This document shows, in pieces, positions 1 through 8,514 of a stretch of 64,000 bases of DNA. Numbering within the stretch: the first letter of the stretch is position 1; the number at the start of each line of letters is the position of its first letter. The stretch is from Enterobacteriaceae bacterium UBA5654 (GTDB taxonomy: Bacteria; Pseudomonadota; Gammaproteobacteria; Enterobacterales; Enterobacteriaceae), in the NCBI GenBank assembly GCA_002421005.1, contig DIJC01000023.1, forward strand, positions 38,894 through 102,893. The letters run 5' to 3'. The position numbers and the translations under genes were made by a program. A model generated the notes under the pieces. The model was not told where the DNA came from and made no database searches. It saw only the letters and a program-made list of their open reading frames with translations.

Positions 1-73
1 GGGAGTAAACCTGGCAAGAAAAGAAGGACGGGGCGAAACAATACGTGTTCCCCCGCTGAGGCAAAAATAAACC
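1..73 (+). CRISPR. Tail end of a second type I-E CRISPR array (partial)
   Basis: Positions 1-11 match the last 11 bases of the main array's repeat at 9 of 11 sites (GGGAGTAAACC against GGGGATAAACC). After exactly 33 bases (12-44) comes a degenerate repeat at 45-73 that begins GTGTTCCCC and ends ATAAACC but has a changed, one-base-longer centre. Repeat-spacer-repeat spacing of 28+33 is the same as in the main array at 14499. In E. coli a second array lies on the queD/queE side of this locus, so the position fits. Only the last spacer and terminal repeat are inside the window. Confidence 0.6.
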
Positions 74-129
74 CAACCAACCCCGTTAAGCCCGACTTCT
101 GGCACGAACATTTCGATCCATACCCGGCC

Positions 130-158
130 GTGGTTTACCACAGATGCCTTACATCTGT
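130..158 (-). terminator. Overlapping small hairpins downstream of queD
   Basis: Two perfect inverted repeats overlap: GTGGT/ACCAC (130-141) and ACAGATG/CATCTGT (140-146 and 152-158). They lie 30-60 bases past the queD stop and could terminate queD transcription or act as alternative structures. No T-tract follows on the minus strand, so the terminator role is inference. I see no gene in 74-187. Confidence 0.25.
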
Positions 159-187
159 AGCAGGATTATAAGCAAGCAGCCCCGCCA

Positions 188-550
188 TTACTCGCCGCGA
201 TAAATACACCCTGCCGTACAGGTTTCTTTCACCATCACCGCGCTTAGCAACGGTACGACGGGCTTAACCTGATCCCAGATCCACTTTGCCAGCACTTCGC
301 TGGTGGGATTGGAAAGACCTGGAATATCATTCAGATAGTAGTGATCCAGGCGATCGTAAGTCGGCTTAAACGCCGCTTTCAGTTCAGCAAAATCGATAAT
401 CCAGCCGGTATGCGGATCGACTTCACCGGTAATTTCAAGGCGCACCATAAAGGAGTGTCCGTGCAGACGACCGCATTTGTGGCCTTCCGGGACGTGCGGC
501 AGATGGTGGGCGGCTTCAAAGGTGAAATCTTTAAACAACGTGGTGGACAT
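188..550 (-). CDS. queD: 6-carboxy-5,6,7,8-tetrahydropterin synthase QueD
   Basis: QueD converts 7,8-dihydroneopterin triphosphate to 6-carboxytetrahydropterin, the second step of queuosine/preQ0 synthesis in the cytoplasm. The 120-residue protein is the normal family length and nearly identical to E. coli QueD as I know it. It shows the zinc-binding histidines (AAHHLPHV, then GRLHGHSF) and the catalytic cysteine just before GRLHGH (HKCGR). I chose ATG at 550 over TTG at 556 because a GAGAG ribosome-binding site lies six bases upstream of the ATG and would overlap the TTG. It is transcribed divergently from cysJ, as in E. coli. Confidence 0.95.
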   Translation of the reverse strand: MSTTLFKDFTFEAAHHLPHVPEGHKCGRLHGHSFMVRLEITGEVDPHTGWIIDFAELKAAFKPTYDRLDHYYLNDIPGLSNPTSEVLAKWIWDQVKPVVPLLSAVMVKETCTAGCIYRGE

Positions 551-852
551 GATCAACTCTCAGGCTTACGAAAAACCGCCGCATAGTACCGGAAAGTACA
601 TTTTTTAGCATTAACTAAAATGGCCGCCGTGTGCAGGCCACAAAAATCATCGCGCGAATGCAATTTTTTACTTTATAAATCAAGTGGTTATTCAATCGTT
701 TTTATTGTTAATAACTATCTGTAAATAAGGTTAGTCCTTTTGGTTATTTATTATTTCCATCCCGTCTTTAATTGTTATTATCCAGGTCGTTAACCTTACA
801 TTCTCTTCTGTTTTTCGTTGAAAACAGCTTTGCTACTGGAACATAACGACGC
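551..852. promoter_or_regulatory. Divergent queD/cysJ promoter region
   Basis: This 302-bp gap is strikingly AT-rich between 660 and 800 and holds no convincing ORF. In E. coli the cysJIH promoter is activated by CysB with an acetylserine inducer, and the AT-rich stretch is where the CysB site would lie. That assignment is by position. I cannot define -35/-10 boxes with confidence. Confidence 0.5.
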
Positions 853-2658
853 ATGACGACTCAGGCCCCACCTTCCGCTTTGCTTCCGCTGACCCCGGAG
901 CAGATGGCGCGCCTTCAGGCGGCCACCACCGATCTAACACCGACCCAGCTTGCGTGGGTATCCGGCTATTTTTGGGGCGTGCTGAATCAGCAACCCGGTG
1001 CCGCAGTAGCCACGCCTGCGCCGGTTGCTGAAACCACCACCATTACCCTGCTGTCGGCTTCGCAAACCGGCAACGCGCGCCGGGTAGCGGAAGCGCTGCG
1101 TGACGATCTGCTGGCGGCAAAACTTAACGTGAACCTGGTCAACGCGGGCGACTATAAATTCAAACAAATCGCCAGTGAAAAACTGCTCGTCGTTATCGCC
1201 TCCACGCAAGGGGAAGGGGAGCCGCCGGAAGAAGCGGTTGCCCTGCATAAATTCCTCACCTCTAAAAAAGCACCTAAGCTCAACAATACCGCCTTTGCCG
1301 TCTTTGGCCTTGGCGACACCTCCTACGAATTTTTCTGCCAGTGCGGGAAAGATTTTGATAGCAAACTGGCGGAGCTGGGCGGTGAACGCTTGCTGGACCG
1401 CGTCGATGCCGACGTTGAATACCAGAATGCCGCCGCCGAATGGCGTGCGCGCGTGGTCGATGTCCTCAAATCCCGCGTGCCGAAAGAGACGCCTGCACAG
1501 GCGGCCGTCACTGCGACCGGCGCGGTGAACGACGTCCACTCCAGCCCCTATACGAAAGAAGAACCGCTGACCGCGACGCTGGCTGTGAATCAGAAAATCA
1601 CCGGCCGCGACTCACAAAAAGATGTGCGCCATATTGAAATCGACCTCGGTGACGCCGGGCTGCGCTATCAGCCGGGCGACGCGCTGGGCGTGTGGTATCA
1701 GAACGATCCGGCACTGGTCAAAGAGCTGGTCGAGCTGCTGTGGTTGAAAGGCGATGAACCGGTGACGGTCGACGGGAAAACTCTGCCGCTGGCAGAAGCG
1801 CTGGAGTGGCATTTTGAGCTGACGGTTAACACCGCCAACATCGTCGAGAACTACGCCACGCTGTCTCGCAGTGAAACGCTGCTGCCGCTGGCGGGCGATA
1901 AAACCCAGCTTCAGCACTATGCGGCGACTACCCCGATTGTCGATATGGTGCGCTTTTCCCCCGCGCAGCTGGATGCCGACACCTTAATTGGCCTGCTGCG
2001 TCCGCTGACGCCGCGCCTCTACTCCATCGCCTCGTCGCAGGCGGAAGTGGAGAACGAGGTGCATATCACCGTCGGCGCAGTGCGTTATGACATCGAAGGC
2101 CGTGCCCGTGCGGGTGGCGCATCCAGCTTCCTCGCCGATCGCGTCGAAGAAGACGGCGAAATCCGCGTGTTCATTGAACATAACGATAACTTCCGTCTGC
2201 CCGCCAACCCGGAAACCCCGGTCATTATGATTGGCCCTGGTACGGGCATCGCACCGTTCCGCGCCTTTATGCAGCAGCGTGCGGCGGATGAAGCGCCGGG
2301 CAAAAACTGGTTGTTCTTCGGCAACCCTCATTTCACCGAAGATTTTCTCTATCAGGTGGAATGGCAGCGCTATGTTAAAGAGGGGGTACTAAGCCGTATC
2401 GATCTGGCCTGGTCCCGCGATCAAAAAGAAAAAGTCTATGTACAGGACAAACTGCGCGAACAGGGCGCAGAACTGTGGCGCTGGATCAATGACGGCGCGC
2501 ACATTTATGTCTGCGGCGACGCCAATCGCATGGCGAAAGACGTTGAGCAGGCGTTGCTGGAAGTGATTGCTGAATTCGGCGGTATGGATGTCGAATCGGC
2601 GGATGAATTTTTAAGTGAGCTGCGCGTAGAGCGCCGTTATCAGCGAGATGTCTACTAA
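853..2658 (+). CDS. cysJ: Sulfite reductase (NADPH) flavoprotein alpha subunit
   Basis: CysJ carries electrons from NADPH through FAD and FMN to the CysI haemoprotein for six-electron reduction of sulfite to sulfide. The 601-residue protein (E. coli 599) has an N-terminal flavodoxin domain with the FMN loops SASQTGNARR and STQGEGEPPEE. The FAD site is RLYSIASS near residue 390, the NADPH-binding stretch is GPGTGIAPFRAF, and VCGDANRMAKDV precedes the C-terminal RRYQRDVY typical of the family. It is the first gene of cysJIH; its stop overlaps the cysI start by one base (TAATG), implying translational coupling. Confidence 0.97.
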   Translation: MTTQAPPSALLPLTPEQMARLQAATTDLTPTQLAWVSGYFWGVLNQQPGAAVATPAPVAETTTITLLSASQTGNARRVAEALRDDLLAAKLNVNLVNAGDYKFKQIASEKLLVVIASTQGEGEPPEEAVALHKFLTSKKAPKLNNTAFAVFGLGDTSYEFFCQCGKDFDSKLAELGGERLLDRVDADVEYQNAAAEWRARVVDVLKSRVPKETPAQAAVTATGAVNDVHSSPYTKEEPLTATLAVNQKITGRDSQKDVRHIEIDLGDAGLRYQPGDALGVWYQNDPALVKELVELLWLKGDEPVTVDGKTLPLAEALEWHFELTVNTANIVENYATLSRSETLLPLAGDKTQLQHYAATTPIVDMVRFSPAQLDADTLIGLLRPLTPRLYSIASSQAEVENEVHITVGAVRYDIEGRARAGGASSFLADRVEEDGEIRVFIEHNDNFRLPANPETPVIMIGPGTGIAPFRAFMQQRAADEAPGKNWLFFGNPHFTEDFLYQVEWQRYVKEGVLSRIDLAWSRDQKEKVYVQDKLREQGAELWRWINDGAHIYVCGDANRMAKDVEQALLEVIAEFGGMDVESADEFLSELRVERRYQRDVY

Positions 2659-4370
2659 TGAGCGAAAAACATCCAGGCCCACTGGTGGTCGAAGGCAAAC
2701 TGGTCGATGCCGAGCGCATGAAGCTGGAAAGCAACTACCTGCGTGGCACCATTGCCGAAGATTTAAATGACGGTCTGACCGGCGGCTTCAAAGGCGATAA
2801 CTTCCTGCTGATCCGCTTTCACGGGATGTATCAGCAGGATGACCGCGATATCCGCGCCGAACGCGCCGAGCAGAAACTGGAACCGCGCCATGCGATGATG
2901 CTGCGCTGCCGTCTGCCAGGTGGGGTGATCACCACCAAACAGTGGCAGGCGATGGATACATTCGCCGACGACAACACCCTTTACGGCAGTATTCGCCTGA
3001 CTAACCGTCAGACGTTTCAGTTCCACGGCATTCTGAAGAAGCACGTCAAACCGGTACACCAGTTGCTGCATTCGGTCGGGCTGGATGCGCTGGCGACCGC
3101 CAACGACGTAAACCGTAACGTGCTGTGTACGTCCAACCCGTATGAGTCTGAGTTACACGCGCAAGCCTACGAGTGGGCGAAAAAAATCTCCGAGCATCTG
3201 CTGCCGCGCACCCGCGCCTATGCGGAGATCTGGCTCGATCAGGAAAAAGTCGCCACGACCGATGAAGAGCCGATCCTCGGTCAGACCTATCTGCCGCGTA
3301 AGTTTAAAACCACGGTGGTGATCCCGCCGCAGAACGATATCGATCTGCACGCCAACGACATGAACTTTGTCGCGGTGGCGGAGAACGGCAAACTGGTCGG
3401 CTTCAACCTGCTGGTGGGCGGCGGTCTTTCCATTGAGCACGGCAACAAAAAAACCTACGCCCGTACCGCAAGCGAGTTTGGTTATCTGCCGCTGGAGCAC
3501 ACGCTGGCGGTGGCGGAAGCGGTGGTCACCACCCAGCGCGACTGGGGCAACCGTACCGACCGTAAAAACGCCAAAACCAAATACACGCTGGAACGCGTGG
3601 GCGTTGAGACATTTAAAGCGGAAGTGGAACGCCGCGCGGGCATTACGTTCGAACCGATCCGCCCGTATGAGTTCACCGGGCGCGGGGATCGCATTGGCTG
3701 GGTAAAAGGCATCGACAATAAATGGCACCTGACGCTGTTTATCGAGAACGGTCGTATTCTGGATTATCCGGGTCGTCCGCTGAAAACCGGGCTGCTGGAG
3801 ATCGCCAAAGTCCACAAAGGCGAGTTCCGCATTACCGCTAACCAGAACCTGATTGTTGCTGGCGTCCCCGACAGCCAGAAGAACAAAATCGAAAAGCTGG
3901 CCCGCGAGCATGGCCTGATGAACGCAGTGACGCCGCAGCGTGAAAACTCTATGGCCTGCGTGTCGTTCCCCACCTGCCCGCTGGCGATGGCGGAAGCGGA
4001 ACGTTTTCTGCCGTCGTTCACCGATAAAGTGGAAACGATTCTGGAAAAACACGGTATTCCTGACGAGCATATTGTGATGCGCGTCACCGGCTGCCCGAAC
4101 GGCTGCGGACGCGCGATGCTGGCCGAGCTGGGGCTGATCGGCAAAGCGCCGGGTCGCTACAATGTGCATCTTGGCGGCAACCGCATCGGTACGCGCATTC
4201 CGCGCATGTACCGGGAAAATATTACCGAACCCGAAATTCTCGACACTATCGACGAGTTAGTCGGGCGCTGGGCAAAAGAGCGCGAAGCGGGTGAAGGCTT
4301 CGGCGATTTTACGGTGCGTGCGGGCATCGTGCGCCCGGTGCTCGATCCCGCCAGGGATTTATGGGACTAA
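2658..4370 (+). CDS. cysI: Sulfite reductase (NADPH) haemoprotein beta subunit
   Basis: CysI binds siroheme and a [4Fe-4S] cluster and reduces sulfite to sulfide in the cytoplasm with electrons from CysJ. At 570 residues it equals the E. coli length. The four cluster/siroheme cysteines are visible as C-x5-C (CVSFPTC) and C-x3-C (GCPNGCG), and substrate-binding arginine/lysine stretches such as RLTNRQTFQFHG are present. It overlaps cysJ by one base and is followed after 48 bases by cysH. Its siroheme is presumably supplied by the CysG encoded at 18866-20278 in the same window. Confidence 0.97.
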   Translation: MSEKHPGPLVVEGKLVDAERMKLESNYLRGTIAEDLNDGLTGGFKGDNFLLIRFHGMYQQDDRDIRAERAEQKLEPRHAMMLRCRLPGGVITTKQWQAMDTFADDNTLYGSIRLTNRQTFQFHGILKKHVKPVHQLLHSVGLDALATANDVNRNVLCTSNPYESELHAQAYEWAKKISEHLLPRTRAYAEIWLDQEKVATTDEEPILGQTYLPRKFKTTVVIPPQNDIDLHANDMNFVAVAENGKLVGFNLLVGGGLSIEHGNKKTYARTASEFGYLPLEHTLAVAEAVVTTQRDWGNRTDRKNAKTKYTLERVGVETFKAEVERRAGITFEPIRPYEFTGRGDRIGWVKGIDNKWHLTLFIENGRILDYPGRPLKTGLLEIAKVHKGEFRITANQNLIVAGVPDSQKNKIEKLAREHGLMNAVTPQRENSMACVSFPTCPLAMAEAERFLPSFTDKVETILEKHGIPDEHIVMRVTGCPNGCGRAMLAELGLIGKAPGRYNVHLGGNRIGTRIPRMYRENITEPEILDTIDELVGRWAKEREAGEGFGDFTVRAGIVRPVLDPARDLWD

Positions 4371-4375
4371 CCCTT

Positions 4376-4399
4376 TTCCCTCTCCTGCGGGAGAGGGAA
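4376..4399. repeat. CCCTCTCC/GGAGAGGG intergenic hairpin
   Basis: Arms TTCCCTCTCC (4376-4385) and GGAGAGGGAA (4390-4399) form a 10-bp perfect stem with a four-base loop in the cysI-cysH gap. The same CCCTCTCC signature recurs near 49500, 49660, 49750, 61620 and 63970, so this is one copy of a dispersed intergenic repeat. It may modulate cysH expression relative to cysJI. Confidence 0.6.
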
Positions 4400-4418
4400 C
4401 CCGACTAAAGAGGTCACT

Positions 4419-5153
4419 ATGTCCGTACTTAATCTGAATGCGCTGAACGAGTTAGCCAAAGACGAGCGCGCGCAGGCGCTGGCCGACACCAACGCCCAAC
4501 TGGAGCAGCGCAGTGCTGAAGAGCGCGTGGCGTGGGCGCTGGAAAATTTGCCCGGTGAATATGTGCTCTCATCGAGCTTCGGCATCCAGGCAGCGGTCAG
4601 CCTGCATCTGGTAAATCAGGTAAGCCCGAATATCCCGGTGATCCTTACCGATACCGGCTATCTGTTCCCGGAAACCTACCGTTTTATTGATGAGTTAACG
4701 GATAAACTCAACCTCAATCTGAAAGTGTATCGCGCCCGGGAAAGCGCGGCCTGGCAGGAAGCGCGCTACGGCAAACTGTGGGAGCAGGGTGTCGAAGGGA
4801 TCGAGAAGTACAACGACATCAATAAAGTTGAGCCGATGAACCGCGCGCTTGCCGATCTCAACGCGCAAACCTGGTTTGCGGGCCTGCGCCGCGAGCAGTC
4901 CGGCAGCCGCGCCAGCCTGCCGGTGCTGGGCATTCAGCGCGGCGTATTTAAAGTCCTGCCCATCATCGACTGGGATAACCGCACGGTATATCAGTACCTG
5001 CAAAAACATGGTCTGAAGTACCATCCGCTATGGGATGAAGGCTATTTGTCGGTGGGCGACACGCATACCACCCGCAAATGGGAGCCGGGCATGGCAGAGG
5101 AAGACACGCGCTTCTTTGGCCTGAAGCGCGAGTGCGGGCTGCACGAGGGGTGA
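4419..5153 (+). CDS. cysH: Phosphoadenosine phosphosulfate (PAPS) reductase
   Basis: CysH reduces PAPS to sulfite and adenosine 3',5'-bisphosphate using thioredoxin or glutaredoxin. The 244-residue protein has the modified PP-loop SSSFGIQAA near residue 50, the region ILTDTGYLFPETY, and the C-terminal ECGLHEG with the single catalytic cysteine at residue 239, as in E. coli. It lacks the extra cysteine pairs of [4Fe-4S] APS reductases, which supports the PAPS-specific type. It closes the cysJIH operon, 48 bases after cysI with a dispersed hairpin between them. Confidence 0.96.
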   Translation: MSVLNLNALNELAKDERAQALADTNAQLEQRSAEERVAWALENLPGEYVLSSSFGIQAAVSLHLVNQVSPNIPVILTDTGYLFPETYRFIDELTDKLNLNLKVYRARESAAWQEARYGKLWEQGVEGIEKYNDINKVEPMNRALADLNAQTWFAGLRREQSGSRASLPVLGIQRGVFKVLPIIDWDNRTVYQYLQKHGLKYHPLWDEGYLSVGDTHTTRKWEPGMAEEDTRFFGLKRECGLHEG

Positions 5154-5165
5154 CCGGACGGTATC

Positions 5166-5185
5166 AGGGCACAGCAATGCGCCCT
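5166..5185 (+). terminator. Possible cysH terminator hairpin
   Basis: AGGGC (5166-5170) pairs with GCCCT (5181-5185), with two further pairs below a GCAA tetraloop and one mismatch. A run of four T follows about nine bases later. It lies between the convergent ends of cysH and cas3. The stem is short, so this is only a candidate. Confidence 0.3.
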
Positions 5186-5203
5186 TGAGTCATTTTAAAT
5201 CGG

Positions 5204-7903
5204 TTATCCCGTTAAGCCCGCGCGTTTACTGTAATAGCGGGCTTCTCCGCTATTTGATACCAGCACAATCTGTCCTTTCGGGCGATGATACTTTTGTCGG
5301 AACTGCTCCAGTTTTTCTTCATCGGGGAGGTTGAATTCCCCGGCATTTTTTCGCCACCACGAGATCCGCACCGACAACCGGCTCATTTCCCAACGGAAAT
5401 CGCCCTCTGTGACCGCAGGATGCAGTGTGCCTTCTTCATCCTGCCAGGCGAGATAGAGATCCACGCTCTCTTCGCCCAGACGAGTAGAAAACTCCCTGTC
5501 GTTACTCCATAAAAAGTCGCTGGCTTCCCGATCGTAGCCTTTATCATGACGCAGCAGATTCTGCGCGGCGACGGAGCGTTGGCTAAGCACTTTGCCGAAT
5601 GCTAAATCGGAAAGCGTTTGCAGCCCAGCGGGGGCGGGCAGGGTTTGCTCATAAACGCCGTCTACCAGGTGGCGGGCATTTTCCGGCATCCGAATTTCAC
5701 CGTATTGTCGCAGCAGAGCCTGCGTCCGCCACAGACAGGCATGATCGGCATACACATAGCCAGTGCCGCGAAGCTCCTGGCCCAGCCATCCCGGTTTCGC
5801 CTGCGCCTGCCACTCTGGGGCTAAAATGTGCAATACTGGCGGCTGGCGCTCATCAGGCAGCGCCGTTTTACGCTCACCGTGAGCATCGCGAATATGCCGC
5901 TGTAATCTCCCGGCGCGCTGGATCAGTAAATCAATCGGGGCCAGATCGGAGATCATCCAGTCAAAATCGAGATCGAGACTTTGTTCAACAACCTGCGTGG
6001 CGATAAGTACCTTTCCCTTACGCCCTGAAGCGGGCGCGTGATGACCGAACCACTCCAGCGTTTTATTCTCAATCGCCAGTCGGTCGGCGAAGGCAAACCG
6101 GCTATGAAACAACAAAAGATCCTGTTCAGGAATGAGGCCTTCCTCCAGTAGTTGCTGAAATATTTCCCGCGCATCATCCACGGTATTACGGATCCAACAC
6201 ACGCATTGCCCGGCTTCCACCACGCGGTAAATAGTGTCGATCGCCTCGCTTCGCTGCTGAAGCCAGTTAATCGCAACGCTGCGCCGTACTTCAGGGCGCG
6301 TTGCCAGCGGCTGTTCTGCCAGTCCTGCGGCGGACAGATGGGTCAGCCACGGATAATCTGCCTCACTGCTGGCATCCGTGCTGGAAAATCCTGCGCCCTC
6401 ATTGAATGCAATGAGCAATCTTTCCCGCAGCGTGGCGGGGAGGGTGGCGCTCAGAATAATCGCGCTGCCGCCCTGCGAGGCATGAAAGCGCAACAGTCCC
6501 TCCAGCAATTTCACCATATAGCCGTCGTAAGCGTGGACTTCGTCCAGCAACAGAATTTTGCCGCACATGCCTAACAGCCGGAGCGACTGATGGCGAAAAG
6601 GCATGACCGCCATCAGTAGCTGGTCGAGCGTGCCGACCCCCACTTCTGCCAGCAGCGCTTTTTTACGTGAGTCGGCAAACCAGGCGTGGCATTCACTGGT
6701 CGCGCTGTCGTCATCGCGCGCGTAGTTATCACCCATCGTCTCTGACGGCTGCCAGATCGAGTGACGAAAAGCGTCCGACATTTCCCGTCCGCCGTGCGCC
6801 AGAAGCAATGAAGGTCGGGCACCATCGGCAAACAGTGCGTGGTAAGCCTCTGCCAGCCGTTTATACATGGCATTGGCAGTGGCCATTGTCGGCAACCCCA
6901 CATAAAGCCCATGCCCTTTGTCAGCGGACATCAGGCGATGAGCAAGGATCAGCGCGGCTTCTGTTTTTCCTGCTCCTGTGACGTCTTCCAGTATCACGAG
7001 CTGCGGTCCGGGCGCAGAAATATCAAGCGTACTCGCCCGCTGCTGAAGGGGCGTCAGCGTCTGGATAAAAGGGAAAAGCGCATGGTGATCGATATACTGG
7101 CTGCGGGGCGATACCGGCGGCAGGCTGGCAAGCGCCCGTCGGGCTTTTTCGCAGGCCAGCGGCCAGTAATCCTTAAGCGGCATTGGCGTGCTAACCAGCG
7201 GAAACATTTCCTGATCCGAACCCATCCAGTCTGCCAGCGTCATTATTCCGGCGAAAATCCAGCTTTGCTGTTTTAATTTCTTTTTGGCTGCTTTTGTTTT
7301 CCATGATTCAGGAAGCTGGAAAGGAAATAGCTTTATTAAGTCCTCAATGTAATGACCGGCTGCGACAATATCCTCATCAGTGAAAGCGAGTGAACTACCG
7401 TTTTTAAGTGTGTTGGGGGGGATGCCATGATGTCCGGTGCTCATTAACATCCAGGTATTTAATGCGCTCTTGAATTTTTCACGATTTTCTGGAGCGGGAT
7501 AAGGGAGGATATTATTTTCGCCGTCGATCCATGCTTCTAATAATAATTCCCATAAATAGAACCCCAGTGAATCATGTCTCTCAAGGGCTGCCACGCCGCT
7601 GACAGGCGGTACCAGCGGTGAATCCGGGAACGCAGCGTATTGCTGAAATCCTCTGGCAAATTTGCCGATGTCATGGCATGCAAAAAGCCAGGCGATATAA
7701 TTTCCGACATCCTCACTGCTAATGTCACATTCAATCAATGTATTTCTACAATTAAAAATATTGGCTTCGGTTATATAATATCCACAAGCGGCGACATCAA
7801 GGCAATGATATGGCAGTAAATGATAGGGATCATTGTTCTCGCTGGTTTCTTTATTTGTTTTACCCCAGTAACGGAGATAGTCAGGGATTATTATTGGTGC
7901 CAT
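5204..7903 (-). CDS. cas3: CRISPR-associated helicase/nuclease Cas3 (type I-E)
   Basis: Cas3 is recruited to DNA bound by Cascade, nicks the displaced strand with its HD nuclease and then unwinds and degrades it using ATP. The 899-residue protein (E. coli 888) begins with an HD domain (HCLDVAACGYY, then FACHDIGKFARGF). A superfamily-2 helicase follows with Walker A VTGAGKTEAALIL, DEVH box LLLDEVHAYD, motif III SATLP, and motif VI LIQRAGRLQRH. No frameshift or missing motif is seen, so it should be active. It is transcribed away from the cascade genes across a 611-bp regulatory gap, as in E. coli. Confidence 0.97.
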   Translation of the reverse strand: MAPIIIPDYLRYWGKTNKETSENNDPYHLLPYHCLDVAACGYYITEANIFNCRNTLIECDISSEDVGNYIAWLFACHDIGKFARGFQQYAAFPDSPLVPPVSGVAALERHDSLGFYLWELLLEAWIDGENNILPYPAPENREKFKSALNTWMLMSTGHHGIPPNTLKNGSSLAFTDEDIVAAGHYIEDLIKLFPFQLPESWKTKAAKKKLKQQSWIFAGIMTLADWMGSDQEMFPLVSTPMPLKDYWPLACEKARRALASLPPVSPRSQYIDHHALFPFIQTLTPLQQRASTLDISAPGPQLVILEDVTGAGKTEAALILAHRLMSADKGHGLYVGLPTMATANAMYKRLAEAYHALFADGARPSLLLAHGGREMSDAFRHSIWQPSETMGDNYARDDDSATSECHAWFADSRKKALLAEVGVGTLDQLLMAVMPFRHQSLRLLGMCGKILLLDEVHAYDGYMVKLLEGLLRFHASQGGSAIILSATLPATLRERLLIAFNEGAGFSSTDASSEADYPWLTHLSAAGLAEQPLATRPEVRRSVAINWLQQRSEAIDTIYRVVEAGQCVCWIRNTVDDAREIFQQLLEEGLIPEQDLLLFHSRFAFADRLAIENKTLEWFGHHAPASGRKGKVLIATQVVEQSLDLDFDWMISDLAPIDLLIQRAGRLQRHIRDAHGERKTALPDERQPPVLHILAPEWQAQAKPGWLGQELRGTGYVYADHACLWRTQALLRQYGEIRMPENARHLVDGVYEQTLPAPAGLQTLSDLAFGKVLSQRSVAAQNLLRHDKGYDREASDFLWSNDREFSTRLGEESVDLYLAWQDEEGTLHPAVTEGDFRWEMSRLSVRISWWRKNAGEFNLPDEEKLEQFRQKYHRPKGQIVLVSNSGEARYYSKRAGLTG

Positions 7904-7991
7904 ATTTTAATTCTCTGAAAAGGGGATATAGTAGAAGGGATTTTAAAGCGAGAAAGGAAAAGTGGGCAGAGATTTTTGCAACCCAATCGAA

Positions 7992-8020
7992 AGAATTATC
8001 CCCGCTGACGCGGGGAACGT
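7992..8020 (-). repeat. Degenerate CRISPR-like repeat, inverted, in cas3-cas8e gap
   Basis: Read on the minus strand this 29-base stretch matches the main array repeat apart from a few sites: it keeps GGGG, the palindromic centre and ATAA. On the plus strand the core is TTATCCCCGC...GCGGGGAAC. It lies about 90 bases upstream of the cas3 start and points opposite to the main array. Confidence 0.5.
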
Positions 8021-8041
8021 CGTATGAGGCGACCAGGTAGC

Positions 8042-8070
8042 CGGTTCATCCCCGCCGATGCAAGGAACAT
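8042..8070 (-). repeat. Second degenerate CRISPR-like repeat, inverted
   Basis: CGGTTCATCCCCGC followed by a decayed second arm and GGAACA matches the inverted repeat of the main array. The two relics are offset by 50 bases (21-base spacing), shorter than the regular 61-base period, so this is not an intact repeat-spacer unit. It could be a shrunken mini-array or a binding target for Cas6e or a regulator. Confidence 0.45.
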
Positions 8071-8425
8071 ACAGGCAAGAGAATAGCATAAGTCGTTAAA
8101 TACTGTGTTCTGATTATTTTACTATGAGGTATCCATGTAGCCTTGTTTGATGGAGAGCATGTAGCCTTAAATATACTGCTTTACACCACAAAAATGATGC
8201 TGCTATCATCGCCTTCAACAGAAAAACCCCAAGGTTAGGGTGGTTTCTGGATAAGGAACGTCCAACCCTGGGGCAGCCTGAAGAACTGCATCTTACTATG
8301 GAATGGGCGTCCGGGTCACCGGTTACAAGGGCAAGGTTTCTTATGTTAATTAATCTCGCGCTTAGCCACACAGAAATAGTGCTGCTTTTGGCTTTTTTCT
8401 GTTCTGGACTGAAGCGGTAACGTCC
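8071..8425. promoter_or_regulatory. Cas regulatory region upstream of cas8e
   Basis: There is no credible gene here. The stretch holds a direct repeat CATGTAGCCTT at 8134-8144 and 8158-8168, and an imperfect inverted repeat CCCCAAGGTT (8227-8236) / AACCCTGGGG (8264-8273) with one mismatch. In E. coli the equivalent gap carries the H-NS-silenced, LeuO-activated cas promoter. Which of the elements here bind regulators is unknown, and I cannot place a convincing sigma-70 promoter. Confidence 0.4.
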
Positions 8426-8449
8426 AGTTGGCTCCTTCGGGAGCCAACT
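8426..8449 (+). promoter_or_regulatory. UUCG-capped hairpin in the cas8e mRNA leader
   Basis: A perfect 10-bp stem, AGTTGGCTCC (8426-8435) with GGAGCCAACT (8440-8449), encloses a TTCG tetraloop (8436-8439), an exceptionally stable RNA fold. No T-tract follows, so it is not a classical terminator. It sits 66 bases before the cas8e start and should fold in the transcript of the whole cascade operon. Confidence 0.65.
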
Positions 8450-8514
8450 TCCTGGGTGTAGTTCCAGCCCTCACTAACTGATTTTGCTGCACTCCCCTAT
8501 ACAGGAGTAACTCT

